64,000 nucleotides of DNA from Heterobasidion occidentale. Its lineage: Eukaryota > Basidiomycota > Agaricomycetes > Russulales > Bondarzewiaceae. Position 1 is the stretch's first letter; each line of letters begins with the position of its first letter. Positions 1 through 7,895 of this stretch are shown piece by piece. The stretch lies in the NCBI GenBank assembly GCA_039111635.1, contig JBCAQO010000002.1, forward strand, positions 2,666,001-2,730,000, given 5' to 3'. A program made the translations under genes and the position numbers. The notes under the pieces are model-generated. The model made no database searches. It was given only the letters and a program-made list of their open reading frames with translations, and was not told where the DNA came from.

Positions 1-749
1 AAGACAATTGATCGTCTTTGGGCTCTTTCAAGGAACTCGGAGTTGTTCTCTGCTTTGTCCTCGAAGAGGTTTAGGAGATGATCCTTGAGGTCTTCTTGAT
101 GATGAGGAGGAACAGGATAGTCTTCTCCTGTCCAACAGATGACACGAGGAGGTGTCCAACTGAGAATGCGGAAGGCGGCAAGTCCGGTGTAGTAATGCGT
201 GAAGAGGGAGTAATTAGGGAAGAGAGACGAGGCCAGTGCTTCATCAAACTGTGTAAAGGAGTTTCAGATCTGACAGAGATCATGAAATGTGGGCTAGGAA
301 GGTAGCCAGACACCGGGTGCAGTGCAGAGATCAAATACATTACAGGTGAATGAGCTAAGCTTCTTAGAAGCTCATCTTGGCTAAATATACAAAGAAGTAT
401 CTAGGGCAGGATCATGATCTGGTCTGTGTGCTTCTCAGGTACCGAAGTCAACAATCGAGATCCGTAAGCTAAGATGCGTCATCGATCTAACTATAGTACT
501 GGGGCACTAATGTCTGTCCACATTCATATGAAATACCGAGGCACATCGCGATTGATCAGGAACCAGGAACAGGGCCAGGAACTAAAGTCTGTCCACATCA
601 AGAAGTAGAAACCATAAGTAACCGTTCATGCAGTGAGCATGTAAATCATAATGAGTCATGGAAATCAGTCTGAGTCTATAACATGTCCGAAGCACTTGAC
701 CAGTCCTATCACTCACGTGCGAAGCACGTGTTAGGACGCGGTCCTAACA
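1..749 (-). repeat. Family A LTR, inverted, cut by window edge
   Basis: The sequence matches the reverse complement of the family A LTRs at 845, 14714, 22688, 33306 and 34384. It ends at 749 with the LTR tip TCCTAACA and the hairpins TTAGGACGCGGTCCTAA and CACGTGCTTCGCACGTG in reverse. By comparison with the solo LTR at 34384 about 95 bp are missing beyond the left edge. The five bases to its right are CTCCA; the partner duplication would lie outside the window, so I cannot tell a solo LTR from the end of a full element. Confidence 0.9.
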
Positions 750-844
750 CTCCATCTAAGTTCGTTCCGAACCAGTTCCGAACCTCGCCACAACACCGCT
801 AGGGTTGAGACTCAATATAGGGCGTTCTCACTGGGACTGCTCTC
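750..844. other. 95-bp spacer between two head-to-head LTRs
   Basis: Unique-looking DNA between the inverted LTR that ends at 749 and the forward LTR that starts at 845. It holds no gene or motif that I recognise. Confidence 0.6.
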
Positions 845-1678
845 TGTTAGGACCGCGTCCTAACACGTGCTTCGCACGTGAGTGGATGGGCTGGTCAAGT
901 ACTTCGGACTTGCTGCAGACCCGGACCGCTTTCCATGACTCCTTACCATTTACATGATAACGCATGAACGCTGACTTCTGGTTCCTGATTCTTGATGTGG
1001 ACAGACATTGGTTCCTGACCCCAGTTCCTGGTTCCTGATCGATCGAAGATGTGGATGGACATTAGTGATCTGATTACTATATTCGGTTACATGGCAGGTC
1101 AATGAGACATTCTAGCTTACGGATCTCGATCGTTGACTTCGGTACCTGAGAAGCGCACAGACCAGATCCTGATCCTGCCCTAGACACTTCTTTATGTAAA
1201 TAGCCGAGATGAGCTTCTAAGAAGCTCAGCTCGTTCACCTGTAATACACTTGATCTCTGCACTGCACCCGGCGTCTGGCTACCTTCCTAGCCCATGCTTA
1301 GTGATCTCTGTCAGATCTGAGAAACTCTTTGCACGGTCTGACGAAGCACTGGACTCGTCTCCCTTCCCTCCCCTCCCTCTACTCATCCGCTTCTACACCG
1401 GGCTAGCTGCTTTCCGTGTTCTCAGTTGGACACCCCCTTGTGTCATCTGTTGGACGGGAGAAGATCATCCGGTTCCTCCTCATCATCGAGAAGACCTCGA
1501 AGATCACCTTCTCAATCTCTTCGAGAACAAAGCCGACAGCGACCCCGAGTTCCTCGAAAGAGCCCAAAGACGATCCATCGTCTTCATCCATTGGAGTTTA
1601 CAACTATACGAACCAGTGGAGGTTTAGCCTAGGGACCCCTTAGTGCATCGGTGCACGTGATAGGTCTCCGACCTAACA
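845..1678 (+). repeat. Family A LTR (5' LTR of stub element A0)
   Basis: An 834-bp copy of the family A LTR with TG...CA ends, starting TGTTAGGACC and ending GACCTAACA. Inside it a TATA-like box, TATGTAAATA (about 1193), is followed by the hairpin GAGCTTCTAAGAAGCTC (1211-1227 or so) and, 35 nt after the box, by AGCTCGTTCA (1228-1237). That last segment is complementary to the primer-binding region of family A. The five bases to its left are CTCTC. Confidence 0.93.
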
Positions 1679-1900
1679 CTTGAATGAGCTCTTCTATCCC
1701 TACCCTATTCAAAGCTGGATCCCCAGCAGCGATAGCTCTTTCTCTCATCAGTTAACAACATCTTAGCAATCGCCAACAGGGTAAACCAATCGGCGACCCC
1801 TCAAGGAAGAGTAAACAACCCCGGAGCCATAGAAGTCGCAAGACACTGGAACCCCGGGAAGGTTTATTCAGGAATAGCCACACTTAGGCTACAGCGCGCA
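1679..1900 (+). mobile_element. Stub of family A interior (A0), interrupted by C
   Basis: 222 bp that follow the A0 LTR and match the start of the A1 interior (15549-15775). The primer-binding region at 1681-1690 reads TGAATGAGCT, a C-to-T variant of the TGAACGAGCT seen in A1. The match stops at 1900, where the family C LTR begins. The last five bases, GCGCA, would be the left target duplication of C, but its right partner is not in the window. Confidence 0.85.
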
Positions 1901-2701
1901 TGTTAAGACCTGGTCTTCGCACGTGATATGTCAGGAGGCTCCTGAGTCACTGAGGGACGTGCCAAATCCAGGTACGTCCGATAAAAGCACCAGCGGCTAC
2001 TTGTGTGCGTAATTCAGGATGTATGAGGGATTTGTGATGATATCGCGTCTCCAGGAATGCACAAAGGTTTTCCCACAGATGTGGAAGTACGACCTGATGC
2101 GGACCCGGATGGCAGTAGATATGCTGCCCACTAAAATCGAGATAGAATACTGCTAGTCCTGTGTAGAACTCAGCCAGTATTGAGATGACGACTGAGTGGT
2201 TGAGGATGATAATGGAGAGAAGCGCAGGGCAAGTCAAACCGATGCTCAAGCAGATGTTCTATTGACAATCAAGAGTCTGGCCTATTGGCAAAGACTATGA
2301 TGTAGCAGAGGTATGGCTAGTACTAAAGGTCAAGAGTAAGAACAGGTGGGGAGTAACAAAGGTGAACGAGCTGGCGATACAGGTATCTGGCTCGTTCTAT
2401 ATATACGCGATCCGCTTTAGGGCAAGATCTACAGAAGGTCTGTGCTTAAGGCACCAAATAGAAGTAAACGATCAACGATCGGAATGATGTAATCTATGAT
2501 GTGATCAGAGAAGCATGATGCAATCAATGATGTCAGTGATGTAACTGATCGTTAACCTAGGAACGAAAGATAAGATAACTCAATGTCTGTTGGTGAAGTC
2601 AAGGGGTCGATCACCGGGTATAGGTCATATCCGTTGGTCATAGACCGCGTGTCATATGATCAGGTGATCATATATCATGTGTTATGAGCCGGCTCTTAAC
2701 A
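1901..2701 (-). repeat. Family C 3' LTR
   Basis: 801 bp bounded by TGTTAAGACC and GGCTCTTAACA on the plus strand. Both tips are palindromic: AAGACCTGGTCTT at one end and GAGCCGGCTC at the other. A polypurine tract adjoins it at 2702 on the minus strand, which makes this the 3' LTR of a minus-strand element. It is unlike the A and B LTRs in sequence. No second copy is present, so its exact ends rest on the TG/CA tips, the polypurine tract and the break in A0. Confidence 0.78.
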
Positions 2702-2714
2702 CCACCCCCTTTCT
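2702..2714 (-). other. Polypurine tract of element C
   Basis: On the minus strand the tract reads AGAAAGGGGGTGG and directly precedes the LTR tip TGTTAAG. This is the usual plus-strand primer position in LTR retrotransposons, and it fixes the orientation of C. Confidence 0.75.
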
Positions 2715-2884
2715 AACCTCGGCCTCACATATAGCGCAATGGGTAATGGTCAGTTGGGTTCGTGCGATATGTAGGCCAAGGCAGGAGTCGGGTAGTGCTT
2801 GTGCAATGATAGAGTGGGGATTGACTAGGCGTGAGTCAGGCGAAGAGGAAGCATAATGATGCATGGTCCGGGACGTTGGTTTGA

Positions 2885-3341
2885 CTAGCGTCTAGCCGGT
2901 GTCGGTGGGCGTGGCATGGGTGGAACCGGGAGTGACGGTAAAGACGGTGATGAGGAGGACTCAGGACTGGTAGGGAAAACCTGAGGGGATGGTTCCGACG
3001 GTGTGTGTGCGTATGTGTCAATGTCTTGCAGAGCGCGGAGCGCGAGTTCGAGCATGACTTTGACTGCGTTGTATATGGCAACGCGCGGGTTCCGTTCGTC
3101 AGGCATTCTCTTTGGGGGTCAGAGAGAGATCTGGGTATAGCTCCGGGTTATTGTACCACTTGCTGTCTAGTAGAGGGGGTGCGAGTAGAGGGTGGTCAAG
3201 GGAGATTGGGGAGATTCCATGTGTTGGGCTCTCTAATATAGGCCCTGCTTCGTTTGGTCCTGCTTGGCCAATCTGCTGGGTTTGAATCTCTTGCCATCGT
3301 TGTTCCTCTCTGGATATTTCTAGTTCCAACTCCGCGATAGG
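2885..3341 (-). pseudogene. Element C third ORF, 3' part
   Basis: Open minus-strand reading frames run from the B insertion point to just before the polypurine tract. One begins PIAELELEISREEQRWQEI and ends at a stop at 3099-3101. A second, overlapping frame starts MPDERNPRVAIYNAVKVM and ends with a proline-rich tail at 2885. The first stretch is charged and could form a coiled coil. The 5' part of this ORF lies across element B at 14098-14688. Its position between pol and the polypurine tract matches ORF3 of families A and B, but I see no clear sequence similarity. Function unknown. Confidence 0.5.
3337..3341. repeat. Target-site duplication of element B, left copy (ATAGG)
   Basis: ATAGG directly precedes the left LTR of B and is repeated exactly at 14093-14097, directly after the right LTR. 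This is the 5-bp duplication expected of Ty3/gypsy integration. Confidence 0.92.
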
Positions 3342-3930
3342 TGTTATGAACTGCTCGTTCAGTAACCCAAGAGTAACAGGTTCCCTAGGTCGCACAATGG
3401 ACTGAGTGGTGGACGGAGAGTCTCGACTGTATCAGGCGTTGATACAGGAGGGAATAATGATTGGCCTCTAAGAATCCTGTATGTGTAGATACAGGGGGAA
3501 CGAAGAGAATAGACTGAAGATCCTCAGCCTATTCTATGGGCCTTATATACTGTATGGGGTATAGGGTAAGAGTCCGTGTGCTTCTCCAGGTTTCCATCCT
3601 AGGAGGGCTGTGGCCGCCGTCTCTCTCAGCCGGCGCCTACTCTTGTACTTCTCTAGTTGCACTGATCCATCATGGTGCGACGAGGTGCTTACCCATAAGC
3701 CCTAAGCCCAAGGCATGTGAATGCCTCTCATATTACTGTGTGAATTCTGTGAGCCTCATGTCCCTCTCATATAGCCTTTACCGATGTCTTGAAGAACCAT
3801 CGGTATTGTCGGCTCCTAAGGACATGCCGAATACCTTGATGTACGCTCCGCAGTGGAGCCGCCTAGCATGTGATGCTTGATCCATCGGTTAGACCGACCC
3901 CGAAGGGCCCCGATCGGTCAAGTCATAACA
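3342..3930 (-). repeat. Element B 3' LTR
   Basis: 589 bp with TGTTATG...CATAACA tips, nearly identical to 13500-14092. It keeps a good TATA box (3542-3549) and the segment complementary to the primer-binding site (3506-3515). Small indels and substitutions separate the two LTRs, so the insertion is fairly young but not brand new. Confidence 0.95.
3542..3549 (-). promoter_or_regulatory. TATA box in element B LTR
   Basis: The sense strand reads TATATAAG. The segment AGTCTATTCT starts 34 nt downstream, a normal TATA-to-start distance, so that segment is likely the 5' end of the transcript. In the other LTR the box is damaged (CTATCTAC on the plus strand near 13700). Confidence 0.6.
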
Positions 3931-3944
3931 TTACCCCCTTTCTA
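3931..3944 (-). other. Polypurine tract of element B
   Basis: The minus strand reads TAGAAAGGGGGTAA and abuts the 3' LTR. It is the likely primer for plus-strand DNA synthesis and confirms the minus orientation of B. Confidence 0.85.
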
Positions 3945-4740
3945 GGTCCCAACTCCCGAGGGGACTACTCGCTTGAGCAGAAACGAGCTTCATCGTCATT
4001 CCACATACAATTGCTTGCTGGTCGTCAAAATAGATTGGGATGCATCTTCCCAATATCGCTTCGTTTTCTGGGGCGAGGACCGACCTACGTCGTTTACAAC
4101 GCCTAGGAGTTTTCCTTCTCCGTTGAGCTGTTTGATTTGAAGTTTGGGGCATAGCCACAATACCCTGTCCCTTCTCCCGGTGTTCTTCCTTCACCGCACG
4201 TTTTGTGTGAGTACACTCCTAGAGTCAATAGGCAGCTACTCGACCAGGGCTCCCTGGTAGGTTTGATGAGCCAGTGTCATCTGGCGACGATGCAGAAAGG
4301 TGTTGTGCGAATGATTATAGGATGAAATAGAAACTCGTCTGTGGATGGGTGTGTGTCGCTCTTCTTCTAAAGTGCCGAAGGCCATGTCTCAGTGTTTACA
4401 GGATAGATCTTCATCTCCTTGATCTCCGGTATCGAGGGGGACTCCAGGTGTGTGGGTTGATCGCTTTACAAAGGCTTAGGCCCACCAACCTATCAAGAAT
4501 AGACTTTTCTTGACTTGTTTGAGTCCGGCAAGACCCTTTTGAAGATCCCTAACTCTGTCAGCCCCATACGGTGGCCTTGTCAGGTTAGAGATTGAGTGTT
4601 CGTCCAGAGTTTGTTTTTCACTAAGGGTATTGGACACGAGGTAAGGACTTTGAAGAATAGACTTTGAACCCCATGGTCTCTTGAATAGACCATGGTATCC
4701 ACTTTGACGGTAATTATGTGGGGTCAGCGTAAGGTATGTC
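3945..4740. other. Non-coding 3' region of element B, upstream half
   Basis: About 800 bp between the polypurine tract and the repeat array. No long reading frame stands out. There are short inverted words such as GAATAGACTTTTC, but no module that I can name. Confidence 0.5.
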
Positions 4741-6395
4741 CTGGTAGTTTAATGTCGTGCTGGACGTCCGTAGTTTTGCGTCTTTGCAGACGTCCGCTAG
4801 TTTATCCTTAAGTCGTTGCGGACTGAGGCTAGTTTATACATAAGTCGTTGCGGACTGTTCTGCTAGTTTATGCCAAGGTCGTTGCGGACCTATCCATCTC
4901 CCAACGTAGGAGTACCTGTAAATAAGACAGCAGGCATTTCTGCGCGCCAGAACATTCATCGGTGATGCGCATAGGGCCGTAGACCAGTTCCTCCTTCTTG
5001 ACAGGGTTCCCATTGAGGCAAGATGGTGACGGTTTATACTATATCAAACCGGATAACTTATAGAGTCGCGAGAATAGACGTGAAAGTCTATTTTGACACG
5101 ACTCACATGGCCCTGTAGATAGAAGGGCAGCTCAGTTTATCGTCATGAAGGACGGCAACTAGTTTATAGTCATTGCGGACGTTCGCTATCGCCTGGCTTG
5201 AACCTCCCGAGCCTCGATAGATTTAATCCTCCGGGGTGAGGGTAGTTTAAGGTCATTTCGGACTAGTTGATGGTCAAGGTCGTGACCATCAACCACGTCT
5301 CCTATACTTGAAGGAGTAAATAGTTTATCATCATTGCGGACTAGATCAACATCGCGGCGTCAACAACGATGTCGATCGACATCTCCTTTGCCGAAAGGAG
5401 TGGTAGTTTAACGTCTTTGCGGACGCAGCAATGCCAAAACATATCTCATGTTTGGACACTGCTCATGGCCCTGTAAAGGAAAGGGCAATCCCAGTTTAAC
5501 GCCATGGAGGGCGTCCGTAGTTTACCGTCGTTGCGGACGGCCGTAGTTTATCGTCATTGCGGACCCTCCAAACACGAGGCACAGTCCCAGTTGCCTCTTG
5601 ACCGGCCCTTGAAGCGGAATCCTTGCTTCGGACTTCAAGGGTAGAATGGGCGCACCATGGAGTAGTCGTGGCCTTGTCGGAAGGCTGGCAACCCGCTCCA
5701 TGTCCCCAAACCCCTCGCACGGAATTGAACCGTGTCGACCCCATATTCTTTTACTGTAGGGCGTATGGAATATGGAAGCGCCTCGACCTGGTCGGCAGGG
5801 TTCTGCAACGGTGGAGGCCCTCACTTCCACCGTCTGCCAGAATACAACCACGCTCCGAGGGTCTTGGTAGCTTTAGCGTCGTTCCGGACGGTAACTAGTT
5901 TATCGTCATTGCGGACCAAGCCTTTCGTAGTTTTACATCGTTGCGGATGTCTTTTCTCCGTTTTGGGTACTAATGGAGTGCGGCCATTAGTTCCTGCATC
6001 GCAGATAGGGCCCCCTAATGCGGAAACGACCCTGTAAAACCGGAGATCCAAAGTGGGACGTCCAAGACACCTGTCAGACCTTGACAGCGAGGTTGATCCA
6101 CCGTTCCCCAACGGTGGGTATGCATCACGATTTCCCACCAATATTCATGCATCATTCATGTACCAGTACCAAGGTTATGTTGTGAATCCTAAGGGCCTCC
6201 TAATGCGGAAAGGGCCCTGTAAAACTGGGGATCCAAGCGGGACGCCCGATTCGCTTGTCAGAATACCTCTTGACAATGAGAGTGTTGAATGCTTGTCCTT
6301 CATCTTGAGACCGGAGGGCTGGAACGCGAAATGGTCAGGTACTTCCCCTGCCTTCTTATCTTTTCACAGTTTAACGTCATGCAGGACGTTCGTTC
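4741..6395 (-). repeat. Dispersed array of about 17 copies of a 20-nt hairpin motif
   Basis: On the plus strand the consensus is TAGTTTATCGTCATTGCGGAC. Copies start near 4744, 4771, 4798, 4829, 4863, 5135, 5159, 5242, 5317, 5403, 5492, 5518, 5545, 5868, 5895, 5928 and 6367. In the element's RNA (minus strand) each reads roughly GTCCGCAATGAC followed by GATAAACTA, where GTC and GAC can pair to form a small hairpin. Spacing is irregular (26 bp up to several hundred), with close pairs and triplets. The array sits between ORF3 and the 3' LTR and lacks the constant spacing of a CRISPR or satellite. Role unknown; an RNA- or protein-binding array is an inference. Confidence 0.75.
6011..6283. repeat. 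Degenerate direct repeat of about 80 bp, two copies
   Basis: The stretch near 6011-6092 (CCCCTAATGCGGAAACGACC, then CTGTAAAACCGGAGATCC) recurs near 6199-6283 (CTCCTAATGCGGAAAGGGCC, then CTGTAAAACTGGGGATCC). In both copies a GGGACG box and a CTTGACA-containing inverted word follow. A related GGCCCTGTA module also occurs near 5110 and 5467. The 3' region of B therefore grew by duplication of larger modules as well as of the 20-nt motif. Confidence 0.6.
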
Positions 6396-6459
6396 CGGCG
6401 TCCTGTGCGTGAAACCGGTACCTGTGGTGCGGAGGGTCCTTTCCTCTCCGTCACCTTGT

Positions 6460-7836
6460 CTAATATCCTCCACCAATGTCTCCGTAGTCTCCGTACCCTT
6501 CGTCTGGTCTGTAGTAGGGGTCGATGTCGTCGTAATTATCGCCTTCGACCTCGTCCCAGGCGTCTAGTTCCGCTCGAGTCCAGGAAGTAGTCCGCTGAGT
6601 CGGGCGCTGGCGGACTGGAGTTCTTCTACCAATGTGTGGATGCGCTCCTTCAACTCGATTATCTCGAGGACGGTTTGGAGCCGGCGAATCTCTTGGTCGA
6701 GTTCTTCTAGGACTGCTTCGCCTGGGTTGAAGGGTTGCCCTTGTTCTCTGGCTCCCTCGTCCCCTCATTCCTCCTGTACCTTGGAGGATGCTCCTCATTG
6801 CTGCCTCCTGCGTCCTGCCGGTGGATTGTCCTGCCGATATGGGAGGAAGGGCCTCTCGGTCCCTTCGTGCCTGTCGTTGGACCGTAGCCCAGACGTATTC
6901 GGTCTGGGTGGATGCGTCTCGACTACTTGTAGCCGGTATCGCTCTGCTAGCTTCGCTCCATGGCTGGACGCGGAATGGGTCAGTCCGAATGGGATGGGCG
7001 TGGGAGGAGTGTCTTGTGTCGGTGCGCGAGATGAGGGCGGGTAGGAGCTCCAGATTGATGAAGGAGGAGAACTCGTCCGGATGAATGAGTAGGGCGTAAG
7101 CCCCATTATTTCCTCGGGCGTACCAGGAGGCGGCCCTATGATCATCTGCATAGGCCAGAAGCCTGACCTGGTCGCTCGCGTCAGCGAGGCGTCGGGGTAT
7201 GTCGTCGCTCTCGCTTCCTGGTTGCCCTGCGAAGAAGTTAGCGAGCCTTTGTAAGGCCAGCGCTGTGGCCATCTGAATTACCGCGGAGATGGTGGTGCGC
7301 TGGAGTAGAGCATCTCCTAGTCCTTCCAACTCTCCGGGGTGCAGATCTCGACTACCGGTAGGGGACCCTCTGGTCCTGGCAGCTGATGTACCAGCCGTTG
7401 CTGGTTCTTGTACACCTGCCTCAACAGTTGTAGGCGATGCCAGGTCCGAAGGGTTTCCTGGTCTTCTTCCGCCTCTCGTTTCCTGCCTTGCGTCTCCTTG
7501 AGCCAACACTGACGTCGGTCGCGGAGGCGTTGACGGAGCATGCCTTCCTTCTGCTTGACGTCCTTCATCGTGCTCGTCATGAGCTCTCTCAAACCGTGGT
7601 GAGGCTCGGGAACCCGTTCGATCTTCGACGGTGAGCGCGGTTTGGTGGACACTGATTTGTACGGGAACTCCTTCTGGAGTCGTTGGGCGGCTGCTTCGGC
7701 TAGGGCGTCCAGTGTCGGGGTTGGCCACGGCCAGAATGATGTCTGGTGAGGGGTTTCTTGAAGGGGAGGAGGTAGTCCCGTCATCGATGAGCATGGCACG
7801 TCCAGGGGAGTAATCAAGGGAGGAGTGGTCGGACAT
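6460..7836 (-). CDS. Element B third ORF, basic/RG-rich protein, 458 aa
   Basis: An intact 458-codon frame starts 60 nt downstream of the pol stop. The first third is low-complexity (Ser, Thr, Pro, Arg). The middle has a more regular part with LLQRTTISAVIQMATALALQ and a hydrophobic stretch near IHPDEFSSFINLELLPALIS. The last third is rich in Arg (SPRRTRPRDSPAPNRPRDN) and ends in an acidic, Gly/Tyr-rich tail. A second frame over 7317-7817 is also open for 166 codons and looks like a charged coiled coil (GMLRQRLRDRRQCW), so the true product could be a frameshifted mix. I see no envelope-type signal peptide and no known domain. The basic tract suggests nucleic-acid binding, which is an inference. 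Confidence 0.6.
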   Translation of the reverse strand: MSDHSSLDYSPGRAMLIDDGTTSSPSRNPSPDIILAVANPDTGRPSRSSRPTTPEGVPVQISVHQTALTVEDRTGSRASPRFERAHDEHDEGRQAEGRHAPSTPPRPTSVLAQGDARQETRGGRRPGNPSDLASPTTVEAGVQEPATAGTSAARTRGSPTGSRDLHPGELEGLGDALLQRTTISAVIQMATALALQRLANFFAGQPGSESDDIPRRLADASDQVRLLAYADDHRAASWYARGNNGAYALLIHPDEFSSFINLELLPALISRTDTRHSSHAHPIRTDPFRVQPWSEASRAIPATSSRDASTQTEYVWATVQRQARRDREALPPISAGQSTGRTQEAAMRSILQGTGGMRGRGSQRTRATLQPRRSSPRRTRPRDSPAPNRPRDNRVEGAHPHIGRRTPVRQRPTQRTTSWTRAELDAWDEVEGDNYDDIDPYYRPDEGYGDYGDIGGGY

Positions 7837-7882
7837 GTACTGGGGAGGATTCTTGCTTCGAAAGGGGTGGAGCGTCTCCCCC

Positions 7883-7890
7883 TTTTTATA
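7883..7890 (-). promoter_or_regulatory. Internal TATA box before ORF3 of element B
   Basis: The minus strand reads GGTATAAAAAGG, just after the pol stop (TAG at 7896-7898) and about 47 nt before the ORF3 ATG. The same arrangement occurs in family A (22543 and 30482). This suggests that ORF3 is expressed from its own RNA rather than from the genomic transcript. Confidence 0.5.
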
Positions 7891-7895
7891 CCTTT

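Noticed and set aside
4741..6395. CRISPR-like array
   Set aside because: The repeats are irregularly spaced, imperfect and lie inside a eukaryotic retrotransposon; there are no unique spacers of constant length and no cas genes.
6460..7836. Envelope-like gene in element B
   Set aside because: Although the position is right, there is no signal peptide, no furin-type site and no convincing transmembrane anchor.
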